Assembly (NCBI RefSeq): GCF_001513955.1
Contig: NZ_KQ948153.1
Span: 219,678 to 283,677 of the forward strand
Length of the DNA: 64,000 nt
Direction of reading: 5' to 3'
Origin: Streptomyces pseudovenezuelae
GTDB taxonomy: Bacteria > Actinomycetota > Actinomycetes > Streptomycetales > Streptomycetaceae
A model generated the notes under the pieces. The model made no database searches. It had not been told where the DNA came from and saw only the letters and a list, made by a program, of their open reading frames with translations. Made by a program: the position numbers and the translations under genes. Below are positions 8,193 through 17,829 of the stretch, in pieces; the first letter of the stretch is position 1; each line of letters starts with the position of its first letter.

Positions 8193-10412
8193 GTGGCCAC
8201 TTTCCTCTACGACCTCGGCCGCCTCGCCTTCCGGCGACGGCACTTCGTCGCCCTCATATGGGTGGCGCTGCTGACGATCGCCGGCATCGGCGCGGTGAGC
8301 GCGCCCGCCGCCGGAACGAGCTCCTTCTCCATCCCGGGCACGGAGGCGCAGAAGGCCTTCGACCTGCTGGAACAGCGTTTCCCGGGGGCCAGCGCCGACG
8401 GCGCGACCGGGCGCATGGTCTTCAAGGCGCCCGCGGGCGAGAAGATGACGGACGCCGCCAACCGGGCCACCGTCGCCAAGACCGTCAAGCAACTCGGCGA
8501 CGGCTCCGAGGTCGTCTCCGTCACCGACCCGTTCACGACCCACGCGGTGAGCAAGGACGGCACGGTCGCCTACACCTCGGTCCGCTACGACGCCCCCGGC
8601 ATGGAACTCAAGGACGCGACCGGCGACGCCCTGGAGAAGGCCGCCGACGACGCCCGGGACACCGGGCTGACCGTCGACATCGGCGGCGACGTGCTCCAGG
8701 CCGAGCCGGAGGCGGGAGCGATCGGTGAGGCCGTCGGTCTCGCCATCGCCGCGATCGTCCTGGTCATGACCCTGGGCTCGCTGGTCGCCGCGGGACTGCC
8801 GCTGCTCACCGCGATCATCGGCGTCGGGATCGGCGTCTCCACCATCGCCGTCCTCGCCAAGGCGCTCGACCTCGGCGACACCACCTCCACCCTCGCGGGG
8901 ATGATCGGTCTCGCGGTCGGCATCGACTACGCGCTGTTCATCGTCTCCCGCTACCGCGCCGAACTGGCCGAGGGCCGCGACCGCGAGGAGGCGGTGGGAC
9001 GGGCGACCGGCACCGCCGGTTCCGCGGTGGTCTTCGCGGGCCTCACCGTCGTGATCGCGCTCGCCGGACTCTCGGTCGTGGGCGTGCCGATGCTGACCAA
9101 GATGGGCCTCGCCGCGGCGGGCACGGTCGTGATCGCCGTCCTCATCGCGCTGACCATGATCCCGGCGCTGCTCGGCTACGCGGGCCGCAAGATCCGCCCG
9201 ACGGGCGAGAAGCGCGGGAAGTCCGCCGAGAAGGCGGCCCCGTCCCGGAAGCCGAAGCCCAACCTCGGCACCCGCTGGGCGAGTTTCGTCATCCGCCGTC
9301 CGGCCGCCGTGCTGCTGCTCGGCGTGCTCGGGCTCGGCGCCGTCGCGCTACCGGTCAGCCAGCTGCAACTGGGCCTGCCCGACGACGGTTCGCAGCCGAC
9401 GTCCACGACCCAGCGCCGCGCCTACGACCTCCTCTCGGAGGGCTTCGGGCCCGGCTTCAACGGCCCCCTGATGATCGTGGTCGACGCCAAGAACAGTGAC
9501 GACCCGAAGGCCGCGGCCGGAACGGTGACCGACGGGATCAAGGGCCTCAAGGACGTCGTCACGGTCACCCCGCCGGCCTTCAACAAGGCGGGCGACACCG
9601 CGACCATCACGGTCGTCCCCGGCTCCAAGCCGTCCTCGGCCCAGACCGAGGACCTGGTGCACGCCATCCGCGGCCAGAGCGCCGAGGTCAGGTCCGACAC
9701 CGGCGCGGACGTCCTGGTCACCGGCACCACCGCGATGAACGTCGACTTCTCGCAGAAGCTCTCGGACGCCCTCATCCCGTACCTGGCCCTGGTGGTCGGC
9801 CTCGCCTTCCTCCTGCTGATCGTGGTCTTCCGCTCGATCCTGGTCCCGCTGAAGGCGGCCCTCGGCTTCCTGCTGTCGGTGCTCGCCGCGCTCGGTGCCG
9901 TCGTCGCGGTCTTCCAGTGGGGCTGGCTGGGCGGGCTGCTCGGCGTGGCGGAGACCGGCCCGATCATGTCGATGATGCCGATCTTCATGGTCGGCGTGGT
10001 CTTCGGGCTCGCGATGGACTACGAGGTCTTCCTCGTGACCCGCATGCGCGAGGCGTACGTCCACGGCGAGTCCCCGAGCCAGGCCATCGTGACCGGGTTC
10101 AAGCACAGCGCCCGGGTCGTGGTCGCCGCCGCCGTCATCATGATGTCCGTCTTCGGAGGCTTCATCAGCTCCGGCGAGTCGATGATCAAGATGATCGGCT
10201 TCGGACTCGCGGTCGCCGTCTTCTTCGACGCGTTCATCGTCCGCATGGCGATCGTCCCCGCGGTCCTCGCCCTGCTCGGCCGCCGCGCCTGGTGGCTGCC
10301 GAAGTGGCTGGACCGCGCACTGCCCAACGTCGACGTCGAGGGCGAGGGACTGCGCACGCAGGACCAGAAGGACGCGGATCCGGACGAGGACCGGGAGCTG
10401 GTACGCGTCTGA
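8193..10412 (+). CDS. MMPL/RND-family transporter
   Basis: 739 aa with two repeats, each one N-terminal membrane helix, a large extracytoplasmic domain and five clustered helices. The proton-relay motif is present in both halves: G-I-D245-Y246 and M-D609-Y610. Proteins of this actinobacterial family export lipids, siderophores or drugs using proton motive force. Start is GTG 8193. The upstream TetR gene is its probable regulator. A hairpin terminator follows immediately. The substrate cannot be deduced. Confidence 0.93.
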   Translation: MATFLYDLGRLAFRRRHFVALIWVALLTIAGIGAVSAPAAGTSSFSIPGTEAQKAFDLLEQRFPGASADGATGRMVFKAPAGEKMTDAANRATVAKTVKQLGDGSEVVSVTDPFTTHAVSKDGTVAYTSVRYDAPGMELKDATGDALEKAADDARDTGLTVDIGGDVLQAEPEAGAIGEAVGLAIAAIVLVMTLGSLVAAGLPLLTAIIGVGIGVSTIAVLAKALDLGDTTSTLAGMIGLAVGIDYALFIVSRYRAELAEGRDREEAVGRATGTAGSAVVFAGLTVVIALAGLSVVGVPMLTKMGLAAAGTVVIAVLIALTMIPALLGYAGRKIRPTGEKRGKSAEKAAPSRKPKPNLGTRWASFVIRRPAAVLLLGVLGLGAVALPVSQLQLGLPDDGSQPTSTTQRRAYDLLSEGFGPGFNGPLMIVVDAKNSDDPKAAAGTVTDGIKGLKDVVTVTPPAFNKAGDTATITVVPGSKPSSAQTEDLVHAIRGQSAEVRSDTGADVLVTGTTAMNVDFSQKLSDALIPYLALVVGLAFLLLIVVFRSILVPLKAALGFLLSVLAALGAVVAVFQWGWLGGLLGVAETGPIMSMMPIFMVGVVFGLAMDYEVFLVTRMREAYVHGESPSQAIVTGFKHSARVVVAAAVIMMSVFGGFISSGESMIKMIGFGLAVAVFFDAFIVRMAIVPAVLALLGRRAWWLPKWLDRALPNVDVEGEGLRTQDQKDADPDEDRELVRV

Positions 10413-10434
10413 CGCACACGGCGTGACGGGAGTC

Positions 10435-10463
10435 GGCCGGTGAGGGGAACACCCTCACCGGCC
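10435..10463. terminator. Bidirectional terminator between MMPL and GNAT genes
   Basis: 12-bp perfect stem GGCCGGTGAGGG / CCCTCACCGGCC with a 5-nt loop. It lies between convergent genes and overlaps the last codons of the leftward GNAT gene. Confidence 0.85.
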
Positions 10464-11084
10464 TTCTGCTGCCGTGGACCGCCCGAGATAGGTGACCGGC
10501 CCGGGATCCGGCACGGCGATCTCGTGGAAGCCGAGACGGTCGTAGAAGGCACGCGCCGGCGTGTTGGCGCTCACCATCGACAGGTGTACGGCGGCCACGC
10601 CCCGCTCGTGCAGCGCGCGCAGGAAGGTCTCCATGAGTGCCCGCCCGTACCCGCGTCCCTGCCGGTCCGGGAGCAGGTCGATGTGCAAGTGGGCGGGGTA
10701 GGCGGCGACTTCGGGCACGAGCATCCGCTCCGGGCGGTGCAGGAGCGCGACGATCTCCTCGTCGGGGGTGCGCGGCGGGTGGTGGGGCTCCGGGTAGCGG
10801 TCGGCCACCAGGGGCAGCCACTTCGCGCGGTAGTCCGCCACGAACCGGGGCGTGTCGGCGGTACCCAGGACGTACCCCACGGCCTGCCCCGCGCCGTCGT
10901 CCAGCACGAAGGCCAGCTCCGGTTCGAGATGCACGTACGGCGCCGCGAAGGCCGCCGGGAAGACACCGGGGTCCTTGTAGTGCGGCCGGCTGTCCCGGCC
11001 CGCGTGCGCGGTGCGGACGCAGATGTCCTCCAGCGCGTCGCGGTCGTGGGGGTGGTAAGGGCGTACGGCGGGAGACGGGGTCAT
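10455..11084 (-). CDS. GNAT-family N-acetyltransferase
   Basis: 209 aa starting MTPSPAVRPYHPHD. The acetyl-CoA pyrophosphate-binding motif is R-Q-G-R-G-Y-G in 'LLPDRQGRGYGRALME', followed by the family's C-terminal 'NTPARAFYDRLGFHE'. It probably transfers an acetyl group from acetyl-CoA to a small amine or protein; substrate unknown. There is no good ribosome-binding site at ATG 11084, and an upstream in-frame GTG (VQDAAM...) is possible. It is divergent from the YbaK-like gene. Confidence 0.87.
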   Translation of the reverse strand: MTPSPAVRPYHPHDRDALEDICVRTAHAGRDSRPHYKDPGVFPAAFAAPYVHLEPELAFVLDDGAGQAVGYVLGTADTPRFVADYRAKWLPLVADRYPEPHHPPRTPDEEIVALLHRPERMLVPEVAAYPAHLHIDLLPDRQGRGYGRALMETFLRALHERGVAAVHLSMVSANTPARAFYDRLGFHEIAVPDPGPVTYLGRSTAAEGR

Positions 11085-11192
11085 CGCAGCATCTTGCACG
11101 ACGGACGGGGGCGGGGACCTTCGGATCCTCGAAACAGCGCCCGCGTGCTGCGACCGTCCCCAACCCGGTCGCATGCCCCGTACACCCACCAC

Positions 11193-11198
11193 TAGCGT
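11193..11198 (+). promoter_or_regulatory. -10-like box of a probably leaderless transcript (YbaK-like gene)
   Basis: TAGCGT ends 7 nt before ATG 11206 and no Shine-Dalgarno sequence is present, so transcription probably starts at or next to the start codon. Confidence 0.5.
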
Positions 11199-11205
11199 GC
11201 CCTGC

Positions 11206-11715
11206 ATGACGACCACCGACACCGACGGCTCCGAGGCCGCCCACCCCCGTTTCGCCGAGGCCCTGCGCGCGCTCGGTCTCGACGAACTCACCGCGCGGGT
11301 CCGCCGCTTCCCGGACGCCACCCGCACCGCCGCCGAGGCCGCCGCCGCCGTCGGGTGCGAGCTCAGCCAGATCTGCAAGTCGCTGGTCTTCGCGGCGGAC
11401 GGGGTGCCGGTGCTGGTGCTCATGGACGGGGCGTCCCGCGTCGACCTCGAACGCGTCCGGCGCGAGCTCGGCGCCGACAAGGTCACCCGGGCCAAGGCCG
11501 AGGTCGTACGGGAGACGACCGGGTACGCCATCGGGGGCGTGCCGCCCTTCGGCCACCGTACGAAGACCCGGGTGCTGGCCGATCGTTCGCTGCTCGGCCA
11601 TGACCTCGTCTGGGCCGCCGCCGGCCATCCGCACGCCGTGTTCCCCATCGCGCCCGGGGACCTGGTGGCCCACGCCGGTGCCACTGTCGTGGACGTCCGC
11701 GAGCGCACCCCGTGA
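11206..11715 (+). CDS. YbaK/EbsC-family aminoacyl-tRNA deacylase
   Basis: 169 aa. The YbaK fold signatures are clear: 'CELSQICKSLVFAADGVPVLVLMDGASRVD' with the catalytic Lys in 'QICKSL', and 'GYAIGGVPPFGH' for substrate recognition. The family removes mischarged amino acids (for example Cys- or Ala-tRNA(Pro)) in trans, which would be a cytosolic translation-quality role here. Start ATG 11206 fits a leaderless mRNA. It is coupled to the next gene by a GTGA overlap. Confidence 0.88.
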   Translation: MTTTDTDGSEAAHPRFAEALRALGLDELTARVRRFPDATRTAAEAAAAVGCELSQICKSLVFAADGVPVLVLMDGASRVDLERVRRELGADKVTRAKAEVVRETTGYAIGGVPPFGHRTKTRVLADRSLLGHDLVWAAAGHPHAVFPIAPGDLVAHAGATVVDVRERTP

Positions 11716-12557
11716 CGCCTGTCGTCACGGCGGCCGTGCTGCTCGCCGCCGTCACGCACGCCAGCTGGAACGCCATCGCGCACCGGATCACCGACAAGCT
11801 CGTCGGGTTCACGCTGATCTCGGGCGGCGGGATGCTCATCGGGCTCGCGATGATCCCGTTCACCGCGATGCCGGTGGCGGGCGCGTGGCCGTATCTGCTC
11901 GGCTCGGCCTGCATCCACATCGCCTACTACGCGCTGCTGATGACGTCCTTCCGGCTCGGGGACTTCGGGCAGGCCTATCCGATCGCGCGCGGCACCGCGC
12001 CCCTGGTCGTGACCGTGCTGGCGGCCCTGTTCGCGCACGAGGTCCCGGACGGGTGGGCGGCCGCCGGAATCGCCCTGTCCTGCGCGGGACTCACCGGTGT
12101 CGCCCTGTGGGGGCTGCGCGGCCGGCGGCCCGACTGGCCGGCGATCGGCGCGGCGTTGGCGACCGGGCTGACCATCGCCGCGTACACCGTCGTCGACGGG
12201 CTCGGCGTGCGCGCCTCCGGCTCCTCGCTCGGGTACATCGCCTGGCTGATGGCGGTGCAGGGCATCGTGATCCCGGCGTACGCCCTGCACCGGTGGCGCG
12301 GCCGGCTCGTTCCCGTCCTGCGGCCGTTCGCCCGGGTCGGTCTCCTCGGCGCCGCCCTCTCCGTGGCCGCCTACGGGCTCGTCCTGTGGGCCCAGACCAG
12401 GGCGGAGCTCGCCCCGGTCGCGGCCCTGCGCGAGTCCTCGATCATCGTCGGCGCGGCCATCGGCGCCGTGTTCTTCAAGGAGCGGTTCGGGGCGCCGAGG
12501 ATCGCGGCGGCGGGGCTGCTCGTGGTGGGTATCGGGCTGATGCTGCACGCCGGTTAG
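11712..12557 (+). CDS. EamA/DMT-family transporter
   Basis: 281 aa with about ten hydrophobic segments arranged as two EamA halves. The C-terminal half ends in the family pattern 'ALRESSIIVGAAIGAVFFKERFG'. It starts with GTG overlapping the previous stop. Drug/metabolite transporters of this group export amino acids or other small metabolites; no specific substrate is evident. The pairing with a tRNA deacylase is seen but unexplained. Confidence 0.88.
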   Translation: MTPVVTAAVLLAAVTHASWNAIAHRITDKLVGFTLISGGGMLIGLAMIPFTAMPVAGAWPYLLGSACIHIAYYALLMTSFRLGDFGQAYPIARGTAPLVVTVLAALFAHEVPDGWAAAGIALSCAGLTGVALWGLRGRRPDWPAIGAALATGLTIAAYTVVDGLGVRASGSSLGYIAWLMAVQGIVIPAYALHRWRGRLVPVLRPFARVGLLGAALSVAAYGLVLWAQTRAELAPVAALRESSIIVGAAIGAVFFKERFGAPRIAAAGLLVVGIGLMLHAG

Positions 12558-12699
12558 CCACCCGGACCGGGGGTTCGCCCCCAAGCGCTGCCCAAGTCCC
12601 GCTCAACGTCGGCTCTTTGTTTGCCTCCTTGCCCATGTCTTGACGGTCCGTTCCATGAGCGTTCAGCCCGCCGTCCGTGGCGGGGGTGTGTGCCGTCCC

Positions 12700-12732
12700 T
12701 AGGGTCCCTGCGTACTTCGGAAGAAGGGGACC
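12700..12732 (+). promoter_or_regulatory. -10-like TAGGGT and ribosome-binding site of ABC exporter operon
   Basis: TAGGGT at 12700-12705 is followed by a short leader with GGAAGAAGGGG ending just before ATG 12733. The rest of the 175-bp gap upstream holds no gene; a TTGACG occurs at 12640 but is not suitably spaced. Confidence 0.4.
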
Positions 12733-13674
12733 ATGGACACACTCCACGCAGTCCGGGCCCGCGGGATCACCAAGTGCTTCGGTGACGTCGTGGCGCTCGA
12801 CGGTGTCGATCTCGAGGTGACGCGGGGGCAGATCCACGGCCTGGTCGGGCCGAACGGCGCCGGCAAGACGACCCTGCTCGGACTGCTGCTGGGCCTCGCC
12901 GCCGCCGACGCCGGGCGTCTGGAGATCCTGGGGGCCGAGGCCGGGCGGACGTTCGCCGCTCCCGACGGGGTCGCCGGGTTCGTGGACGGGCCCGGTCTCT
13001 ACCCCTCGCTCACCGCCCGGCAGAACCTCGCCGCGCTGGCCGGACTCCGGGGCCGGGACGCGCGTACGGCAGGCGTCGACGACGTGCTCGGCGAGGTCGG
13101 CCTCACCGACGTCGCCGACGACAAGGTCCGCGGCTTCTCCCTCGGCATGCGCCAGCGGCTCGGACTCGCCGCCGCCCTGCTGACCCGGCCGCGGCTGCTC
13201 GTGCTCGACGAACCGTCCAACGGGCTCGACCCGGCCGGCAAGCGGCAGGTGCACGGTGTCCTGAACCGGCTCGCCGCGGACGGCACGGGTGTCGTGGTCT
13301 CCAGCCACCGCATGGACGACCTGGAGGCGCTGTGTTCCGAGGTCACCATCCTGGCCACGGGACGGGTCGTGTTCTCGGGCCCGCTCGGCAAACTGGCCGC
13401 CGAGAGCCGTGAACTCGACTACCGGGTACGGACGTCCGACCCGCAGGCCGCACGGCGGCTGGCCGGGGGCACGGACGGCGTCCGGATCGTCGACGACACC
13501 GGCACACCGCGGGACGGCGGACCGCTCGTCGTGCGCGCGCAGGTCCCGGCCCTCGACGACCTGGTGACGCGGCTCGTGACCTCGGGCGTCGCGGTGCGCG
13601 AACTGGCGCCCGTGGTCTCGCCGCTGGAGGCCGCGTTCCTGGCCCTGACCGAGGACCGGGAGACACAGCGATGA
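12733..13674 (+). CDS. ABC transporter ATP-binding protein
   Basis: 313 aa. Walker A is GPNGAGKTT near residue 40, the signature is a variant SLGMRQR instead of LSGGQ, and Walker B is LLVLDEPSNGLDP, followed by the H-loop 'SSHRMDD'. The C-terminal ~90 residues are the regulatory tail seen in DrrA/CcmA-like exporters. It pairs with the permease that starts inside its stop codon (ATGA). The operon continues into a secreted phosphoesterase at 15031, so the pump may serve the envelope (inference). Confidence 0.93.
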   Translation: MDTLHAVRARGITKCFGDVVALDGVDLEVTRGQIHGLVGPNGAGKTTLLGLLLGLAAADAGRLEILGAEAGRTFAAPDGVAGFVDGPGLYPSLTARQNLAALAGLRGRDARTAGVDDVLGEVGLTDVADDKVRGFSLGMRQRLGLAAALLTRPRLLVLDEPSNGLDPAGKRQVHGVLNRLAADGTGVVVSSHRMDDLEALCSEVTILATGRVVFSGPLGKLAAESRELDYRVRTSDPQAARRLAGGTDGVRIVDDTGTPRDGGPLVVRAQVPALDDLVTRLVTSGVAVRELAPVVSPLEAAFLALTEDRETQR

Positions 13675-15026
13675 CCACCACCGTCACCGCGGCCGCCGCC
13701 CCGGCCCGCTCCGGGGCGGCCCCCGTTGCGCGCAGCTACCGCTTCGAGCTCGTCAAACTGGTCTCCCAGTGGCGCATCCGTCTCCTCGTCCTGGCCTGCT
13801 GGATCGCGCCGGGGCTGTTCGTCGCCGGGGTGAGCGAACAGAGCACGCTGCCCTCCGACACCCTCTTCGGCCGCTGGATGCACGCCACCGGCTGGGCCGG
13901 ACCGCTGGTGATGCTCGGTTTCGCGGGCACCTGGGCCCTTCCGCTGCTGACCTCGGTGGTCGCCGGTGACATGTTCGCCGCCGAGGACCGGCTGGGCACC
14001 TGGCGGCATCTGCTGGTGGCGGTCCGCTCACCGCGGCGGATCTTCGCGGCGAAGGTGCTGGCCGGCCTCACCGTCATCCTGGTGCTCGTGGCCGGGCTGG
14101 CCTGCTCCAGCGCCGTGGGCGGGCTGGCCTCCGTCGGCAACCAGCCGCTCGTCGGTCTTGACGGTCACCTGCTGGCCCCCTCCGACGCCGCGGGGAGGGT
14201 CCTGCTCGCCTGGGTCGCCGCCCTCGCCCCGACCCTGGCCCTCGCCGCGATCGGCCTGCTCGGGTCGGTAGCCCTCGGCCGCTCCCCGACAGGGCTGCTG
14301 CTGCCGCCGCTCGTCGCGCTCGGCATGCAGGTCGCCCAGCTGCTGCCGCTGCCCGTCGCCGTCCGACTGGCCCTGCCCGGCTACGCCTTCCTCTCCTGGA
14401 ACGGCCTGTTCACCGCTCCGGCCCAGCTCGCCCCGCTCCTGATCGGCGTCGCGGTCAGTCTGGCGTGGGCCGTGCTCGCGACCGCACTGGCCCGTCTGCT
14501 GTTCCTGCGGCGGGACTTCACCGACCTCGCCTACGACGGTGCCGGGCGCCGCGCGTTCACCGTGGGCGTGCTGCCCCTGGTCGGGCTGACCGCTCTCACC
14601 GTCACCGCGATCGCCTTCGGGACCGACTCGACGGGCATCACCCAGGCCAAGGTCCAGCGCTCCGTCGCCACGGCCTTCGCCCATCTCTACCGCCTGCAGA
14701 CCGAACAACTCCACCGCCCCGCCGTCACCGAGGCGCAGCTCAAAGCCTCGGCGGCGTGCACCAAGAGCGACGGCCAGGCCGCTCAGCAGGGGGCGGGCAA
14801 CGACTGGCGGTGTGTCGTGACCTGGCACCTGCCCGGCGTACCGGTGGCGGGGACGGCTGTCTATCAGCTGGACGTCGGATCGGACGGGCGGTTCGTCGCC
14901 GACGGCGACGGGCCGAAGGAAGTGAACGGCTACTTCCTGGTGCGGACCTCCACCGGGGACGCGCCCAACCCGCTGTGGCAGTTCGACGGCGACGTCGAGC
15001 TGCTGGACACCACCTCGAAGGGATAG
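13671..15026 (+). CDS. ABC transporter permease with C-terminal extracytoplasmic domain
   Basis: 451 aa. Six to seven hydrophobic helices cover residues ~35-330, as in ABC-2 permeases. After the last helix ('FTVGVLPLVGLTALTVTAIAF') a soluble tail of ~140 residues follows, with two Cys ('AACTKSDG' and 'WRCVVTWH') that could form a disulfide. Such a tail is not standard for ABC-2 permeases and should lie outside the membrane. Four bases separate its stop from the secreted phosphoesterase gene. The tail could handle cargo or dock that protein; this is inference. Confidence 0.87.
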   Translation: MTTTVTAAAAPARSGAAPVARSYRFELVKLVSQWRIRLLVLACWIAPGLFVAGVSEQSTLPSDTLFGRWMHATGWAGPLVMLGFAGTWALPLLTSVVAGDMFAAEDRLGTWRHLLVAVRSPRRIFAAKVLAGLTVILVLVAGLACSSAVGGLASVGNQPLVGLDGHLLAPSDAAGRVLLAWVAALAPTLALAAIGLLGSVALGRSPTGLLLPPLVALGMQVAQLLPLPVAVRLALPGYAFLSWNGLFTAPAQLAPLLIGVAVSLAWAVLATALARLLFLRRDFTDLAYDGAGRRAFTVGVLPLVGLTALTVTAIAFGTDSTGITQAKVQRSVATAFAHLYRLQTEQLHRPAVTEAQLKASAACTKSDGQAAQQGAGNDWRCVVTWHLPGVPVAGTAVYQLDVGSDGRFVADGDGPKEVNGYFLVRTSTGDAPNPLWQFDGDVELLDTTSKG

Positions 15027-15030
15027 TCCC

Positions 15031-17766
15031 ATGCAGGTAACTCGGCAGCGCCGGAGCCGCCGGCAGGTCAGACGCCTCAGCCGCCGGACCACGCTGGTGA
15101 CGGCCGGCATCGCCGTGGCCCTCGGCGTCACCGGCACCGCGGTCGCCTCGACCTACCAGTTCGGCACCCAGCAGGTCGCGCAGGACACCGCCAAGGGCGA
15201 GGTCATCTCCAGCGACCAGTACCTCAAGCCGTACGGCAGCCGGACCGTCGTCAACGACGGCAAGATCATGTCGTCGACGGTCAGCCCGGACGGCACCCAC
15301 CTCGCGGCAGCGGTCGCCGACGGCGACGCGGCGCTGGTGATCATGGACCTCGCGACCGGGCAGGTGAAGCAGAAGATCGGCGCCAACGCGGCGGACGACC
15401 TGCGCATCAGCAGCGCCGCGGTCGGCCAGGAGGGCCCCGCCTACTCGCCCGACGGCAAGCAGCTGTGGCTGGGCCAGGCGGACGGCTACACGAAGTTCAC
15501 CGTGAACGCCGACGGCACCCTGTCCACTCCGACGGCCGTCCCCATCCCGGCCGTCGGCACCCAGCACGCCCTCGTGGCCGGCGCGGTGTTCTCGGCCGAC
15601 GGCTCCACCGTGTACGCCGCGGTCAACGGCCAGAACCGGGTCGTCGCCCTCGACGCGGCGACCGGAACCATCGAGCAGAGCTGGGCCGTCGGCACGGCCC
15701 CGCGCGGAATCGCCCTGGTCGACGGCACGTTGTACGTCAGCAACGAGGGCGGCCGTCCGGCGAGGGCCGGCGAGACCACCATGAACTCGTACGGCACCCA
15801 GGTGCCCGCCGACCCCGAGACCGGGGCCGCGACCACCGGCACGGTCAGCGTCATCGACACCCGCGCGGACAACGCCGTCCGGACCATCGAGGTGGGTCTG
15901 CACCCGACCGCGGTGTACGCGAAGAAGGGCGCGGTGTTCGTCACCGACACGGCCGACAACAGCGTCTCGGTCATCGACACCCGCAAGGGCAAGGTCGTCC
16001 AGACCATCGCCACCCAGCCCTGGCCCGAGGCGAAGGTCGGCTACGAGCCCGACGCGGTCACCCTCACCGACGACGGCCGGCTGCTGGTGACGCTGGGCCG
16101 CGCCAACGCGGTCGCCGTCTACCGGTACAAGTCGGCGCAGGAGCCCGCCAGTTACGTGGGCCTGCTCCCCACCGACTACTTCCCCGCCGAGATCACCACG
16201 GTCGGCAAGAAGGTCGTCGTCAGCAACACCCGTGGCATAGACGCCCGCCGCCCCACCACCGCCTCCGGCCACGGCACCCACGACACCACGTCCAGCCTCA
16301 CGCAGTTCACGCTGCCGAGCGACCTCGTGATCCGGTCCCAGACGGCCAAGGTCTTCCAGCAGAACGGCTGGACACCCGGCTCGGTCACCGCGGCCAAGGG
16401 CACGAGCCACGCCAAGGCCGTCCCGGTCCCCGCCCGCCTCGGCGACCCCTCGACGATCAAGCACGTCTTCCTGCTGGTCAAGGAGAACCGCACCTACGAC
16501 CAGGTCTACGGCGACCTCCCGCAGGGTGACGGCGACCCGGCCCTGACGACCTTCGGCGCGAACGTCACGCCCAACCAGCACGCCCTGGCCCAGCAGTTCG
16601 GCCTCTACGACAACTTCTACGACGTCGGCACCAACTCCGCAGAGGGCCACAACTGGCTGATGCAGTCGGACAACCCGGAGTACACCGAGTCCTCCGCCGG
16701 TGAGTACACGCGCAGTTACGACACCGAGAACGACGTGCTGGGCCACCAGAAGTCCGGTTTCATCTGGACCGGCGCGCAGGCGGCCGGCAAGTCGGTCAAG
16801 GACTTCGGCGAGTTCCAGTCCACCGAGTCCAAGCCGGCCGGCGCCACCTGGCAGAACCTGTACTGCGACTCGAAGACCATGGCCGCGACCGGCGCGCAGA
16901 CCCAGTACCCCATCCGGACGGGTTCGGCGATCCCCTCGCTGAACGACGTGTCGGTGCAGGGCTTCCCGATGTTCGACCTCGACGTCCCGGACATCTACAA
17001 GGAACAGATCTGGCAGCAGGACTTCGAGAAGAACGGCCCCGCGAACCTGAACATGTTCTGGTTCTCCAACGACCACACCGGCGGCCCCGCCAACGCCTCC
17101 GCCGAGGTCGCCGACAACGACCTCGCGGTCGGCCGGATGGTCGACGAGATCTCCCACAGCAAGTACTGGAAGGACTCCGCGATCTTCGTCGTCGAGGACG
17201 ACTCCCAGAACGGTCTCGACCACGTCGACGGCCACCGGGCCCCGGTCCAGATCATCAGCCCCTACGCCCGGCACGGCAGCGTCGACAGCCACTACTACAC
17301 GCAGATCACGATGATCCGCACGGTCGAGCAGATCCTCGGGATCCACCCGATGAACCAGAAGGACAGCGCGGCCACGCCCATGTACGGGGCGTTCACCGGC
17401 AAGCCGGACACCACCCCGTTCACCGCGGTCCCCAACCGCACCTCGCTCACCCTCGGCGTGAGCCCCACGCCCTCCTGCGGCGCGGACACCCCGGCCGCCC
17501 AGGACGCCGCCGCGGCTCCCGCGCCGACCACCGCGGCGGTACCGGCGGCGAAGCGGGATCTCGCCGCCGAGTGGAAGACCTGGGCCTCGCACCAGCGCCT
17601 GACCGGCGCGCACGCGGTGCCGGACTACGCCAACGCCGAGCAGATGAACCGCTACACCTGGTACCAGACGCACGCCTGGACCACGCCGTACCCTGGTGAC
17701 AAGAAGGTGTACGCGCCGAACGCCGTACCCGGCGCCCACCTTCCCTCGGCGGAGTCCGACGGCTGA
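15031..17766 (+). CDS. Secreted YncE-type beta-propeller / phosphoesterase (alkaline phosphatase-like) fusion
   Basis: 911 aa. The N-terminus has a long basic region with paired arginines (RRTT) and a hydrophobic core ending near AVAS, consistent with a Tat-like or Sec signal. Residues ~60-430 carry surface-propeller repeats ('VSVIDTRKGKVVQTI', 'VDGTLYVSNEGG'). Residues ~475-800 form a PF04185-type phosphoesterase with the E485-N486-R487-T-Y-D metal/nucleophile region and 'EDDSQNGLDHVDGHR'. Domain order matches the known bifunctional YncE/alkaline-phosphatase class. It probably hydrolyses phosphate esters outside the cell. It is the third gene of the ABC exporter operon, 4 bp after the permease. 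Confidence 0.9.
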   Translation: MQVTRQRRSRRQVRRLSRRTTLVTAGIAVALGVTGTAVASTYQFGTQQVAQDTAKGEVISSDQYLKPYGSRTVVNDGKIMSSTVSPDGTHLAAAVADGDAALVIMDLATGQVKQKIGANAADDLRISSAAVGQEGPAYSPDGKQLWLGQADGYTKFTVNADGTLSTPTAVPIPAVGTQHALVAGAVFSADGSTVYAAVNGQNRVVALDAATGTIEQSWAVGTAPRGIALVDGTLYVSNEGGRPARAGETTMNSYGTQVPADPETGAATTGTVSVIDTRADNAVRTIEVGLHPTAVYAKKGAVFVTDTADNSVSVIDTRKGKVVQTIATQPWPEAKVGYEPDAVTLTDDGRLLVTLGRANAVAVYRYKSAQEPASYVGLLPTDYFPAEITTVGKKVVVSNTRGIDARRPTTASGHGTHDTTSSLTQFTLPSDLVIRSQTAKVFQQNGWTPGSVTAAKGTSHAKAVPVPARLGDPSTIKHVFLLVKENRTYDQVYGDLPQGDGDPALTTFGANVTPNQHALAQQFGLYDNFYDVGTNSAEGHNWLMQSDNPEYTESSAGEYTRSYDTENDVLGHQKSGFIWTGAQAAGKSVKDFGEFQSTESKPAGATWQNLYCDSKTMAATGAQTQYPIRTGSAIPSLNDVSVQGFPMFDLDVPDIYKEQIWQQDFEKNGPANLNMFWFSNDHTGGPANASAEVADNDLAVGRMVDEISHSKYWKDSAIFVVEDDSQNGLDHVDGHRAPVQIISPYARHGSVDSHYYTQITMIRTVEQILGIHPMNQKDSAATPMYGAFTGKPDTTPFTAVPNRTSLTLGVSPTPSCGADTPAAQDAAAAPAPTTAAVPAAKRDLAAEWKTWASHQRLTGAHAVPDYANAEQMNRYTWYQTHAWTTPYPGDKKVYAPNAVPGAHLPSAESDG

Positions 17767-17829
17767 GCACCCGTGCGCCGCCGCCCGCCGAGGAGCACCC
17801 TGGAAGCACACGCTTCGGAGGTGATCGTC

